From: Chitinophagaceae bacterium
GTDB taxonomy: Bacteria; Bacteroidota; Bacteroidia; Chitinophagales; Chitinophagaceae
Length of the DNA stretch: 64,000 bases
Assembly: GCA_947488765.1 (NCBI GenBank)
Contig: CANLAE010000003.1
Location: 62,001-126,000 of the forward strand
Reading direction: 5' to 3'
How positions within the stretch are numbered: the first letter of the stretch is position 1; every line of letters starts with the position of its first letter. A program made the position numbers and the translations under genes. Below are positions 27,285 through 37,300 of this stretch, in pieces. Under the pieces are notes generated by a model, which saw only the letters and a list, made by a program, of their open reading frames with translations, had not been told where the DNA came from and searched no databases.

Positions 27285-29759
27285 ATGAGGTTTTTTTTTA
27301 ATTTTATACTAACAATTTTAATTTCTACAAATTTACTCGCTCAAAAAACTTCAACCATCCAAGGTAAAATTGTAGATGAAAATGAAAATCCTTTAAAAGG
27401 TGTATCTGTTGAAATATTGGGTAAACAAAAAGGAACGATCAGCAATGATTCAGGCTTTTTTAAACTAGAAATTACGCCTAATAAAACAGTTGCAGTTGTT
27501 TGTTCTTATACAGGGTATAGTAGTTTTCAAAAAAATATTTTATTAAGTGCTGGTGCAATTGAAAATGTTGTCATACGATTGAAACTGTCGGTTAGTAATT
27601 TAACTGGTGTTACAGTTAAAGACAAAAGAGAAAGAAGAGAAGCCGGAAGAATCACAATTGATCCTACAAAAGCAAATGTAAATCCCTCTCCAATCAGCGG
27701 AATTGAACAGCTAATTAAAATATTTGTGGGCAGTAATAATGAATTGACTTCACAATATTCAGTTCGTGGGGGAAGCTTTGATGAAAACTTAATTTATGTG
27801 AATGACTTTGAAGTTTTCAGACCTTACTTAGTAAGAAACGGACAACAGGAAGGATTGAGTTTCATCAATCCGGAACTAACAGGAGGACTCAAATTTTACA
27901 ATGGTGGCTTTCAGGCAAAATACGGTGATAAAATGAGCAGCGTGTTGGATATCACTTATAAAAAACCAAAATCATTTGGAGGCAGTGCATACATTGGATT
28001 GTTGGAACAAGGCTTTCATCTGGAAGGAACTTCAGCAAAAAATAAAGTAACTTATTTGTTTGGCGTAAGAAACAGAAGCAACCGAAACTTATTAAGTAGT
28101 CAGGAAACAAAAGGAAACTACATTCCTTCATCTAGCGATTTGCAAACTTTAATTACCTATGCTCCAAGTAACAAATGGCAGTTTGAATTTTTCGCAAATA
28201 CATCTACATCCAAATTTACTTTATACCCCGAAGAAAGTAAATTATCCAGCTCTGTATTCTCCCCTTTTTTCACAGCTAATTTTGGTTTGGATATTTATTT
28301 TGAAGGACAAGAAAAAGATGGCTACAGTACAAATTTTATTGGTTTGTCAACCACACATCAACCCAATAAAACCCTTCGTTTAAAATGGATGCTCAGTCGA
28401 TTTAACAACAATGAAAAAGAAAATATTGATATCTCAGGAGCTTACTTATTTGGCGATAGAGATTTTGATAAAAGCAGCGCCACATTTGGATTAATCAGTA
28501 ACCCATTAGGTGCAGGTGTGTTTCAAAATTTCAGCAGGAATACTTTAGATATTACTCTCTGGGATGCAAGCCACAAAGGCAATCTAGACAAAGGAAACCA
28601 TATTATTCAATGGGGCAATAGTATTCAAAAACAAATAGTTAACGATCAAATAAATGAATGGGAATACAGCGACAGCGCTGGTTATTCATTGCCCTACACC
28701 GGCAGTACACTTCAACTAAACAAAGTAATTAAAAACAAAGCTGCATTAGATATTTTCAGACTAAGTGGATACATCCAAGACAATATTCAATTAAAAGATT
28801 CGGCTGATGTTACAGTACAAATAGGGCTTCGATACAACTACAATAATTTAAATAATGAGTTGTTGGTTTCTCCAAGAATCGGTCTTTCTTTTATTCCTAA
28901 AAAATGGAAAAAAGATGTGATCATAAAAGCAGCAGTTGGTAGATATGTGCAACCACCCTTTTACAGAGAATTGAGAAGATATGACGGAACTGTAAATACA
29001 AATTTAAAATCTCAAAAAAGTTGGCAAGCAAGTGTGGGATTAGATTATAATTTTAAATTGTTACAACGACCAGCACGCATTACCACAGAAGCTTATTATA
29101 AAAACCTTACCGATGTAGTTCCTTATGATATTGATAATGTTAGAATCAGGTATTTTGGAGAGAATAATGCAAAGGCTTACGCTGTTGGAATAGAAACAAG
29201 ATTATACGGAGAGCTAGTAAAAGATGCAGAAAGCTGGATTAGCTTTGGGTTGATGAATACTAAAGAAAATTTAAATAATGATAGTTATCAAAAATATACA
29301 TTAGATGCAAACAACAAACCTGTGGACAGCACCACGGTTGATGTTGGATGGCTTAGAAGACCCACTGACAGAATGATTACGTTTGGAATGTTTTTTCAGG
29401 ATTATTTAAGTACCAATAAAAACTTTAAACTCTATCTGAATACATTATACGGAAGTAATTTACCGTACAATATTCCAAACAGCACTCGTTACAGAAATGC
29501 TTTGGTAATTGATCCTTACATCAGAGTAGATCTTGGATTAAGTTGTTTGTTATTAGATGCCGAAAAAAACAACAAACGCAGCCACTCGCCCTTTAAAAAT
29601 TTTGAAAGTATTTGGGCTAGTTTAGAAATATTTAATTTAATTGATAGACCAAATACAATCAGCTATTTGCTTGTAAAAGACTTCCAAAACAATCTTTTTA
29701 CAATGCCCAACAGACTTACTCCGAGGTTAGTAAATTTAAAACTTGTTGCGAAGTGGTAA
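27285..29759 (+). CDS. TonB-dependent receptor with carboxypeptidase-like N-terminal domain
   Basis: 824 residues: signal peptide (about 1-19), a carboxypeptidase regulatory-like domain (IQGKIVDENENPLKGVSVEI, about 24-105), a plug domain (SQYSVRGGSFDENLIYVNDF, GGFQAKYGDKMSSVLDITY) and a barrel ending in LVNLKLVAKW. Family knowledge places it in the outer membrane as an energized importer. No SusD partner is present, and no metal or vitamin genes adjoin it, so the substrate cannot be named. It is not in a clear operon. Confidence 0.92.
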   Translation: MRFFFNFILTILISTNLLAQKTSTIQGKIVDENENPLKGVSVEILGKQKGTISNDSGFFKLEITPNKTVAVVCSYTGYSSFQKNILLSAGAIENVVIRLKLSVSNLTGVTVKDKRERREAGRITIDPTKANVNPSPISGIEQLIKIFVGSNNELTSQYSVRGGSFDENLIYVNDFEVFRPYLVRNGQQEGLSFINPELTGGLKFYNGGFQAKYGDKMSSVLDITYKKPKSFGGSAYIGLLEQGFHLEGTSAKNKVTYLFGVRNRSNRNLLSSQETKGNYIPSSSDLQTLITYAPSNKWQFEFFANTSTSKFTLYPEESKLSSSVFSPFFTANFGLDIYFEGQEKDGYSTNFIGLSTTHQPNKTLRLKWMLSRFNNNEKENIDISGAYLFGDRDFDKSSATFGLISNPLGAGVFQNFSRNTLDITLWDASHKGNLDKGNHIIQWGNSIQKQIVNDQINEWEYSDSAGYSLPYTGSTLQLNKVIKNKAALDIFRLSGYIQDNIQLKDSADVTVQIGLRYNYNNLNNELLVSPRIGLSFIPKKWKKDVIIKAAVGRYVQPPFYRELRRYDGTVNTNLKSQKSWQASVGLDYNFKLLQRPARITTEAYYKNLTDVVPYDIDNVRIRYFGENNAKAYAVGIETRLYGELVKDAESWISFGLMNTKENLNNDSYQKYTLDANNKPVDSTTVDVGWLRRPTDRMITFGMFFQDYLSTNKNFKLYLNTLYGSNLPYNIPNSTRYRNALVIDPYIRVDLGLSCLLLDAEKNNKRSHSPFKNFESIWASLEIFNLIDRPNTISYLLVKDFQNNLFTMPNRLTPRLVNLKLVAKW

Positions 29760-29962
29760 AAATTCTATTTTCTATTCCCTTATAAATCTTAAAGGGAAAA
29801 ATATCCGCTACAATTTTTTTAAAACCAAAGTTTGTGTTAACACAAAAATAACTTCAAAAAATCTTAACAATCTGTGTATAATATTCATGCGAAAAATGGG
29901 TGTTTTCAATTTAAATTTGATTGTATAATTTTTTATTTGATCACACACTAATACGAAATATT

Positions 29963-30952
29963 TTGACAGAAACAATTATCAGTCTTCAATCCATCAATCC
30001 AATAGAATTTTTCGGAGTAAATAATGGTAAACTCGATGTATTAAAGAAAAAATTTCCATTACTAAAAATACTATCTCGAGGCACACAACTTAAATTATCA
30101 GGTTCACCCGAACAAATTGATTCAGCCAAAGAAAAAATTGAATTAATTGTTCAGTATTTAGAACGCAACGGACATTTAAGTGAAAATTATTTTGAAAAAA
30201 TATTAGGAGGTGATGATGCCGAAACCATGGATAATTTTATTGATAAAAATCCGTCGGATGTTTTGGTTTTTGGACCCAATGGGAAAACCGTAAGAGCAAG
30301 AACTGCCAACCAAAAGAAAATGGTAGAAGCAGTAGATAAAAACGATATTGTTTTTGCAGTTGGCCCTGCCGGAACGGGTAAGACCTATACAGCAGTAGCA
30401 CTTGCCGTAAGGGCATTAAAAAATAAAGTTGTTAAAAAAATTATTTTAACCCGACCTGCAGTTGAAGCAGGAGAAAATTTAGGATTTTTACCGGGCGATT
30501 TAAAAGAAAAAATTGACCCATATTTAAGGCCATTATATGATGCGTTAGATGATATGATACCGGCTGATAAATTGGGTTATTACATGACAACACGAACTAT
30601 TGAAATTGCACCATTAGCATACATGCGTGGCCGTACATTAGACAATGCATTTATTATTTTAGATGAAAGTCAAAATACAAATGACTTGCAGTTGAAAATG
30701 TTTTTAACTCGTATTGGTGCAAACGCAAAAGCTATTATTACCGGCGACCCAACACAAATTGATTTACCAAGAAATCAAAGAAGCGGATTAGAAAAAGCAA
30801 GCCGAATTTTAAAAAATATTGAAGGCATAGCTCACATACAATTAGATGAGGAAGACGTAGTAAGACACAAGCTTGTAAAAGCAATCATTAAAGCGTACGA
30901 CAAAGAACATGAAGCTGAAGAAGCGTTTTATAAAAAACAACAGTCAAAATAA
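29963..30952 (+). CDS. phoH: PhoH-family ATPase
   Basis: About 329 residues with TTG start at 29963 (then TETIISLQSINPIEFFGVNN, the usual opening); a further TTG at 29921 would add 14 residues. The N-terminal part (about 20-75) is KH-like (FPLLKILSRGTQLKLSGSPE). The P-loop domain has AVGPAGTGKTYTAVALAV (Walker A), RPAVEAGENLGFLPG and FIILDESQNT (Walker B). PhoH proteins are cytoplasmic ATPases with a suspected RNA-helicase-like role, often near ybeY. Here no ybeY is adjacent. A strong terminator follows. Confidence 0.93.
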   Translation: MTETIISLQSINPIEFFGVNNGKLDVLKKKFPLLKILSRGTQLKLSGSPEQIDSAKEKIELIVQYLERNGHLSENYFEKILGGDDAETMDNFIDKNPSDVLVFGPNGKTVRARTANQKKMVEAVDKNDIVFAVGPAGTGKTYTAVALAVRALKNKVVKKIILTRPAVEAGENLGFLPGDLKEKIDPYLRPLYDALDDMIPADKLGYYMTTRTIEIAPLAYMRGRTLDNAFIILDESQNTNDLQLKMFLTRIGANAKAIITGDPTQIDLPRNQRSGLEKASRILKNIEGIAHIQLDEEDVVRHKLVKAIIKAYDKEHEAEEAFYKKQQSK

Positions 30953-30969
30953 TTCAATAATAATTTTTA

Positions 30970-31003
30970 AAAAGGCTATTTCAAATTAATGAAATAGCCT
31001 TTT
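30970..31003 (+). terminator. Terminator after phoH
   Basis: 14-bp perfect stem (AAAAGGCTATTTCA and its complement) with a 6-base loop, followed by TTAATTT. A T-run lies on both sides. Confidence 0.92.
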
Positions 31004-31086
31004 TAATTTCATTACTTATAAATAAATATTTATTAAATAGTGATTGATTAAAACAATTCAACTTCAAAACTTAACTTCGCTAAACA

Positions 31087-31497
31087 ATGAGAAGAATACG
31101 TCAATATATACAATTACTATTAATTATCCTACTTGCAAGCTGCCAATCTACACATCAATACCCCGCTGCTGCAGATGCTTTAGATGCAGCAAGAGAATTT
31201 ATAGATGCAAGTATTAGAGGAGATTTTGAAAAGGCAAACGCCTATTTGTTACAGGATGAAAAAAACAAACAATTATTAAAAGAAGAAGAAGAAAAATATA
31301 GGGCAAAAACAAATGCACAACAAAAACAATTATCCGAATCTTCTTTACAAAATATTTCAATAGAAGAAGTATCAGCTAAAGAAACAATAGTAAAATTTAA
31401 AAACAGCATGGATAAAGTAAGCAGAAAGGTAAAAGTGATTTCTGTGAATAATAGATGGCTGGTTGATTTTAAATATTCATTTAATCCCAATTTATGA
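31087..31497 (+). CDS. Small lipoprotein, NTF2/DUF4878-like
   Basis: 136 residues. Lipoprotein signal (LLASCQSTH). The pattern AAREFIDASIRGDFEKANAYL, a helical Lys/Glu-rich stretch, and a C-terminal VISVNNRWLVDFKYS strongly recall the NTF2-like lipoproteins called DUF4878. Such domains are small binding folds of unknown role. Its stop overlaps the start of crcB (ATGA), so the two are translationally coupled and one operon with ppa is likely. Confidence 0.72.
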   Translation: MRRIRQYIQLLLIILLASCQSTHQYPAAADALDAAREFIDASIRGDFEKANAYLLQDEKNKQLLKEEEEKYRAKTNAQQKQLSESSLQNISIEEVSAKETIVKFKNSMDKVSRKVKVISVNNRWLVDFKYSFNPNL

Positions 31498-31856
31498 TTC
31501 TAAAAAAATTATTATTGGTGGCAATTGGCGGTGGTTTGGGATCAGTTGCAAGATTTGGTATCAGTCTTTTACTAAAGACCAATCAATTTTTCATTGGCAC
31601 ATTGATTGTAAATTTAGTCGGCTCGTTTTTAATTGGTTTAATCATGTCTGTTTCATTAACCAAAAGCAATTTTGATAATTGGCGATTGTTACTGGCAACA
31701 GGAGTTTGTGGCGGTTTTACAACATTTTCTGCTTTTAGTTGGGAGTGTGTACAGCTGTTTCAACAACAAAAATATTTAATAGCATTTTCTTATATGATTG
31801 TCAGTTTTATCATTGGAATTGGTGCAACTTATCTAGGTTTTAGTTTAATCAAATAA
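31494..31856 (+). CDS. crcB: Fluoride channel CrcB/Fluc
   Basis: 120 residues, four membrane helices. GGGLGSVARFGISLL at the N terminus, NLVGSFLIGL, and GVCGGFTTFSAFSWE with the conserved Phe box. Fluc proteins form dual-topology dimers that export fluoride. Start overlaps the upstream lipoprotein stop by four bases. It lies 23 bases before ppa, whose product is a fluoride-sensitive enzyme. I see no fluoride riboswitch consensus upstream. Confidence 0.95.
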   Translation: MILKKLLLVAIGGGLGSVARFGISLLLKTNQFFIGTLIVNLVGSFLIGLIMSVSLTKSNFDNWRLLLATGVCGGFTTFSAFSWECVQLFQQQKYLIAFSYMIVSFIIGIGATYLGFSLIK

Positions 31857-31879
31857 ACAAACTCACTACAAAAAATATT

Positions 31880-32431
31880 ATGCAAACAAATGTACTTCAC
31901 CCATGGCACGGGGTTCCTAGCGGAGAACATGCACCAAGAGTTGTAAATGCAATTATCGAAATACCACAAGGCAGCAGATGTAAATATGAGATTGATAAAG
32001 CAAGTGGTTTATTAAAATTAGACAGGGTTATTTATTCCTCTTTTTATTATCCATGCAATTATGGATTTATTCCCAAAACTTATGGTGATGATAAAGATCC
32101 GTTGGACATTTTAGTAATCACAACTTTACCTGTTGTTCCCTTAACTTTAATGGATGCAAAAGTTGTTGGAGTAATGCAAATGATAGATGGCGGCGATGCC
32201 GATGATAAAATTATTGCAGTTGCTGCCAATGATCCGGGAGTAAACCATTACAATAATATTGAAGAATTACCCAAGCATTTCTTTGACGAACTCAGGCACT
32301 TTTTTGAAGAGTATAAAAAACTGGAAAACAAAACAGTTAGTGTAGAAGAATTTGGAGATAAAAGTGCAGCACTAAAAATTATTGAAGAAGCAATGAAATG
32401 TTACAATTTAAAATTTAGGATAACCTCATAA
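31880..32431 (+). CDS. ppa: Inorganic pyrophosphatase (family I)
   Basis: 183 residues. It carries the family I signature in YGDDKDPLDILV with the metal-binding Asp residues, and upstream YPCNYGFIPKTYG, EIPQGSRCKYEID. It hydrolyses pyrophosphate to two phosphates in the cytoplasm, pulling biosynthetic reactions forward. Length is normal. It is followed after 10 bases by a TauE/SafE-like gene. Confidence 0.96.
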   Translation: MQTNVLHPWHGVPSGEHAPRVVNAIIEIPQGSRCKYEIDKASGLLKLDRVIYSSFYYPCNYGFIPKTYGDDKDPLDILVITTLPVVPLTLMDAKVVGVMQMIDGGDADDKIIAVAANDPGVNHYNNIEELPKHFFDELRHFFEEYKKLENKTVSVEEFGDKSAALKIIEEAMKCYNLKFRITS

Positions 32432-32441
32432 AACAGCTGTT

Positions 32442-32867
32442 ATGACAACAAGCACTATCATTCTATTAATAATTATAGGTCTTGCAGCCGGCATATTAAG
32501 TGGCTTAATAGGAGTTGGCGGTGGGATTATTATTGTTCCTGCATTGGTTTATTTACTTGCATTTTCGCAAAAACAAGCACAGGGAACTTCACTCGGAATT
32601 CTGTTGCTACCAGTAGGTATATTAGCAGTGATGCAGTATTATAAACAAGGTTATGTAGATGTTAAAGTGGTATTAATTGTATCGGCTGCATTTATCATTG
32701 GCGGTTTTTTTGGAAGCAAAATTGCATTGCATATATCAGAATCGATATTGAGAAAAATTTTTGCGGTTGTACTCATTTTAATTGCTTTTAAAATGTTATT
32801 TCTGGATAAAGCAAAAAAAGAACCTACACAAAAAAATCTCACAGAAGTTCTGCAAAATAAAACTTAG
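32442..32867 (+). CDS. TauE/SafE (TSUP) family membrane protein, half-size
   Basis: 141 residues with four membrane helices and the TSUP motif GILSGLIGVGGGIIIVPAL, then AQGTSLGILLLPVG. Family members are usually about 250 residues with two such repeats; this is a one-repeat form, which would need to dimerize. Such short forms are known in Bacteroidota. TSUP proteins export sulfite, sulfoacetate or other anions; the substrate here is unknown. It appears cotranscribed with ppa. Confidence 0.85.
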   Translation: MTTSTIILLIIIGLAAGILSGLIGVGGGIIIVPALVYLLAFSQKQAQGTSLGILLLPVGILAVMQYYKQGYVDVKVVLIVSAAFIIGGFFGSKIALHISESILRKIFAVVLILIAFKMLFLDKAKKEPTQKNLTEVLQNKT

Positions 32868-32891
32868 ATTTTTTCGAATAAAATGTGCCCT

Positions 32892-32899
32892 TATATTTG
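32892..32899 (+). promoter_or_regulatory. Candidate -7 element before a 53-residue membrane protein
   Basis: TATATTTG matches TAnnTTTG and lies 15 bases before the ATG at 32915. The -33 element is not clear. Confidence 0.45.
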
Positions 32900-32914
32900 C
32901 CAAAAATTAATGCT

Positions 32915-33076
32915 ATGGAAACTGTAAAAAAGTCAAGAACAAAAAACTGGATTTATTTTTCAATTTGGTTGGTAATTATTACAGTGATGTTGGTTAAGCC
33001 GGAATTGAGACCTTTTTTCTGGTTAGCATTACCTGGTGTTTGCACACATTTCGCTTACGGAATGGATTTAGTATAA
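32915..33076 (+). CDS. Small hydrophobic protein of unknown function
   Basis: 53 residues from ATG at 32915 (METVKKSRTKNWIYF). A GTG at 32885 would extend it, but a -7 promoter box lies between the two starts, so the ATG is preferred. It has one clear membrane helix (IYFSIWLVIITVMLV) and a second hydrophobic segment (FFWLALPGVCTHFAYG). A terminator follows. No family recognised. Confidence 0.6.
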   Translation: METVKKSRTKNWIYFSIWLVIITVMLVKPELRPFFWLALPGVCTHFAYGMDLV

Positions 33077-33100
33077 TCTGGATTTTACTTCAACATATTT

Positions 33101-33121
33101 AACCCTGCTTTTTGCAGGGTT
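33101..33121 (+). terminator. Terminator after the small hydrophobic protein
   Basis: 8-bp stem AACCCTGC / GCAGGGTT with a 5-base loop, followed by TATTTTTG. Confidence 0.75.
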
Positions 33122-33153
33122 TATTTTTGTCACAACTTTAAGGATTTAATTTA

Positions 33154-33909
33154 TTATGCAGAAAAACTAACACTATGAATTGCTGCAGACATTTCTTTGA
33201 TTAAAGAAGGATCTTTTTCAATTGCATTACCAACAACAATGATATCAGCACCAGATTTGCAGTTATTGTATGCTTTTTCAGGTTCAATTATGCCTCCGCC
33301 AATAATTAGCGGACATTCAATGTGGGTGGCTACTTTTTCAATCATAGCTTCTGTAATAGGCTTTTTTGCCCCACTTCCGGCATCCATATAAATTAACTTC
33401 ATGCCCAACATTTCACCAGCCATTGCAGTACACATGGCAATTTCATTTTTATCAGCAGGAATAGGCGTTGCATTGGAAATATAACTTACTGTGGTTGGAG
33501 CACCTCCGTCTACTACAATATAACCTGTTGGCATTATTTCTAAACCACTCATTTTTACAAACGGAGCAGAAATTACATGTTGTCCAATAAGCAACTCGGG
33601 GTTTCTTCCCGATATCAAAGACAAGTACAACAATGCATCGGCATATTTACTCACTTGCGAAGGAGAACCAGGAAATAATACAACAGGGATAGTGCATTGT
33701 GATTTGATCATTTGAATACATTCATCCAAATGATTAGAAATAACCAAAGAACCTCCTACAAAAAAATAATCAACCTTAGCCTCAATAGATAAACCCACAA
33801 TCTGGTCAATAGATTTACTATCCACTTTATCCGGATCTATCAGCACAGAGAAAGACTTTCGTCCCTGTTGCTTCCGAGATGCAAATTGATTATATAAATC
33901 CTGCTTCAT
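33154..33909 (-). CDS. Geranylgeranylglyceryl / heptaprenylglyceryl phosphate synthase family protein
   Basis: 251 residues, a TIM barrel. FSVLIDPDKVD opens the protein. Then DYFFVGGSLVISNHLDE, PVVLFPGSPSQVSKYADALLY, YMDAGSGAKKPI and IIGGGIIEPEKA match the GGGPS/PcrB family. Members join glycerol 1-phosphate to a polyprenyl diphosphate and so make an ether lipid, famous from archaea but also found in Bacteroidota and Firmicutes (PcrB). Prenyl chain length and in vivo role are unknown here. It is monocistronic and divergent from nrdJ. Confidence 0.93.
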   Translation of the reverse strand: MKQDLYNQFASRKQQGRKSFSVLIDPDKVDSKSIDQIVGLSIEAKVDYFFVGGSLVISNHLDECIQMIKSQCTIPVVLFPGSPSQVSKYADALLYLSLISGRNPELLIGQHVISAPFVKMSGLEIMPTGYIVVDGGAPTTVSYISNATPIPADKNEIAMCTAMAGEMLGMKLIYMDAGSGAKKPITEAMIEKVATHIECPLIIGGGIIEPEKAYNNCKSGADIIVVGNAIEKDPSLIKEMSAAIHSVSFSA

Positions 33910-34305
33910 GCAATTGTTTGTAGGTATGATTGCAAAAATGCATAAACTTTTTTGTTTATTGACATAATCTCAAAATATTCCTTTTAGCAAGAATTACATC
34001 CAACAGTTCTTAGCTACAAATGGTTCTGTGTATTAAAATCACATTTGGGAACACTTTGTAGCCTTCTTACTACAATTTATAAGCCCATGTACTCGAAAAA
34101 AATAAAAAATATTACTAACAATATGTTAGAAACTCATGAAATACAATGTGGATTTGAGCCTCAAAAAAATACACATAGATTATCCACAATTTGTGGATTT
34201 AAATCGTGTCGATTTCTGATTTGTGAAATCTATATTCGTTACCCGTTAATAAAAAAACTAACGAGCCAAATAACAACCAATTAACCACCATTAATTTTTC
34301 ACAAC
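33910..34305. other. Intergenic region between the GGGPS gene and nrdJ with DnaA-box-like motifs
   Basis: About 400 bases without a convincing gene; a 79-codon open frame at 34045-34284 shows no motif. It holds three TGTGGAT-type 9-mers (34147-34155 and the dyad at 34182-34198) and a possible -7 element TATATTCG at 34231-34238. No cobalamin riboswitch box was seen, although nrdJ is B12-dependent. Confidence 0.6.
34182..34198. promoter_or_regulatory. Operator-like dyad with DnaA boxes upstream of nrdJ
   Basis: Perfect inverted repeat ATCCACAA-T-TTGTGGAT. TTATCCACA at 34180-34188 equals the DnaA box consensus, and TGTGGATTT recurs on the plus strand at 34147-34155 and 34192-34200. It lies about 110 bases before the nrdJ start. 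DnaA or a dedicated repressor could bind; this is inferred. Confidence 0.5.
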
Positions 34306-37300
34306 ATGGCCAACGCAAAAAAACAAAAGCTGCAATTCGAACGTCGCTTTACAAAAGAAGAAACAAACGTATTCGATCAATTTGAGTATGATTACAGAAC
34401 CAGTGTAATCAAGAACCCTACAGGCGAAACAGTTTTTGAAATGAATAACGTAGAAGTTCCAAAACAATGGAGTCAAATTGCTACAGATATCATTGCACAA
34501 AAATATTTTAGAAAAGCTGGAGTGCCACAAGCAGATGGAACCACAGGCAGAGAAACAAGTGCCAAAGAAGTAGCACATAGAATGGCAAATTGTTGGAAAG
34601 TTTGGGGAGAACGCTATGGTTATTTTGCTTCTGCAAAAGATGCAACTATTTTTTACGAAGAATTAGTTTATAGTATTTTAAACCAAAGTTGTGTACCTAA
34701 TAGTCCGCAATGGTTCAATACTGGTTTGCACGAAAGCTATGGTATTACAGGCGCAGCGCAAGGTCATTATTATGTAGATCCAATTGATAGTGTATTAAAA
34801 AAATCTACAAACGCATACGAACGTCCGCAACCGCATGCTTGTTTTATCCTTAGTGTTAATGATGAGTTGGTAAATGACGGAGGTATTATGGATTTGTGGG
34901 TGCGTGAAGCAAGAATCTTCAAATATGGTAGTGGTGTAGGAACTAATTTTTCTCAAATACGTGGTGGTGGAGAAAAATTAAGTGGTGGCGGTACAAGTAG
35001 TGGATTGATGAGTTTCTTAAAAATAGGCGATAGAGCAGCAGGAGCAATTAAAAGTGGTGGCACAACAAGACGTGCAGCTAAAATGGTTTGTTTGGATTTA
35101 GATCATCCTGAAATTATGGAGTTCATCAACTGGAAAGTTGAAGAAGAAAAGAAAGTTGCTGCTTTAGTGGCAGCAGGATATGATAACAGTTACGAAGGTG
35201 AAGCATACATGACCGTTGCCGGACAAAATAGCAATAACTCAATTCGTATTCCAAATGAATTTTTTAAAGTATTGGCTGAAGATGGTAACTGGGAATTGAA
35301 GGCAAGAACAGATGGCAGAACAATGAAAAAAATTCCTGCTCGTGAACTTTGGAATCAAGTAGCATACGCTGCATGGCGTTGTGCGGATCCGGGTACACAA
35401 TATGATACTACTATCAACGAATGGCATACTTGTCCTCAAGGCGGAAGAATCAATGCAAGTAACCCTTGCTCTGAGTACATGTTCTTAGACAATACTGCTT
35501 GTAATTTAGCTTCTATTAATTTAAGAAAATTCTTCAATGAAGATAACAATACGCTTGATGTTCAAGGGCTAGAATATATCAGCAGATTGTGGACTGTTGT
35601 TTTAGAAATTTCTGTTTTAATGGCGCAGTTTCCAAGTAAGGAAGTTGCACAACTAAGTTACGACTATAGAACATTAGGATTAGGGTTTGCAAACCTTGGA
35701 ACAATCTTAATGATTAGTGGTATTGCTTACGATAGTGAAGAAGCCAGAGCAATTGCAGGATCTGTAAGTGCTATCATGACTGGTATCAGCTACAAAACAT
35801 CTGCTGAGATGGCTAGCTTCCTAGGCACATTTGCAAAATATGATGAGAACAAAGAAGATATGTTGCGTGTGATGCGTAATCACAGAGCTGCAGCTTATGA
35901 TGCTAACGAAGCATTCGTAGGATTAAGTGTAAACCCTGTAGGCATCAAAGCAAAATATTGCCCCGACTATCTTTTAAAATCTGCTACCAAGGCATGGGAT
36001 GCAGCTGTCCAAATGGGTGAAAAATATGGTTACAGAAATGCACAAACTACCGTTATTGCTCCAACCGGAACAATTGGATTAGTAATGGATTGTGACACTA
36101 CTGGCGTAGAACCTGATTTTGCTTTAGTGAAATTTAAAAAATTAAGTGGTGGTGGATATTTCAAAATCATCAACGGTGCTGTACCAAATGCACTAAAAAC
36201 ATTAGGTTATACTCCTAAAGAAATCGATGCAATTATTAAATATGCAGTAGGTGCAGCAAGTTTTGAAGGTGCGCCATTTATTAATAACCAAACATTAAGC
36301 GCTAAAGGATTTACAGCAGAAGAAATTGCCAAATTAAATGCCGCAGCAAAAGCAGCTTTTGAAATTGGATTTATTTTCAACAGATTTAGTCTAGGAGATG
36401 CTTGCTTACAACGTCTCGGATTTACTGAAGAACAATATAGCGACTGGAGTTTCAATATGTTAGAAGGACTTGGTTTTACAGATGATGAAATTGCCGCGGC
36501 AAATGATTATATCTGCGGAACAATGACTGTGGAAGGTGCACCATTATTAAGAGATGAACATTTATCTGTATTTGATTGCGCAAATAAATGCGGCAAAAAA
36601 GGCGAACGTTATATTCATGCACATGGACATATTAGAATGATGGCTGCTTGTCAACCTTTCTTAAGTGGTGCTATCAGCAAAACAATCAACTTGCCTCATG
36701 AAGCAACAGTTGAAGAGATTGCGGATTGCTACAAAATGAGTTGGGAGTTAGGTTTAAAAGCAAATGCTTTGTACAGAGACGGAAGTAAATTATCACAACC
36801 ATTGAGTACAAAAAGTGATAAAAAGAAAAAAACAGATACTGATTCAGAAGAAACCAAATCTGATGAAACTGTTGCAGAAACAGCAGAATCTAATATTGTT
36901 GACTTAAGCAAATTAAGTGTTGACGAATTATTAGATGAAGTAAATAGAAGAATGACTGCATCAACCGATACTACTTTAAAGCGTCAATTATCTCGTATTG
37001 TTGAAAGAAAATCTTTACCGGCAAAACGCAGAGGATTTACACAAAAAGCAAGAGTTGGCGGTCAGGTAATTTTCTTACGCAGTGGTGAATACAATGATGG
37101 AACATTAGGCGAAATCTTTGTTGACCTTTACAAAGAAGGTTCTACTGTACGTAGCTTAATGAACTGCTTTGCAATTGCTATTTCTGTAGGCTTACAATAT
37201 GGTGTTCCTTTAGAAGAATTTGTAGAGAAATTTGTATTTACCAAGTTTGAACCATCAGGTATGGTAGATCATCCAAATATCAAAACAACTACTTCATTAG

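Noticed and set aside
30960-31087. Fluoride riboswitch upstream of the crcB operon
   Set aside because: The conserved GG.GATGG..CCGCC-type core is not present in the short AT-rich leader.
34045-34284. 79-codon open frame before nrdJ
   Set aside because: It runs over the DnaA-box dyad and the promoter region, has no motif and no recognisable start signal.
33910-34305. Cobalamin riboswitch upstream of the B12-dependent reductase
   Set aside because: Looked for the conserved B12 box and the usual long structured leader; neither was seen.
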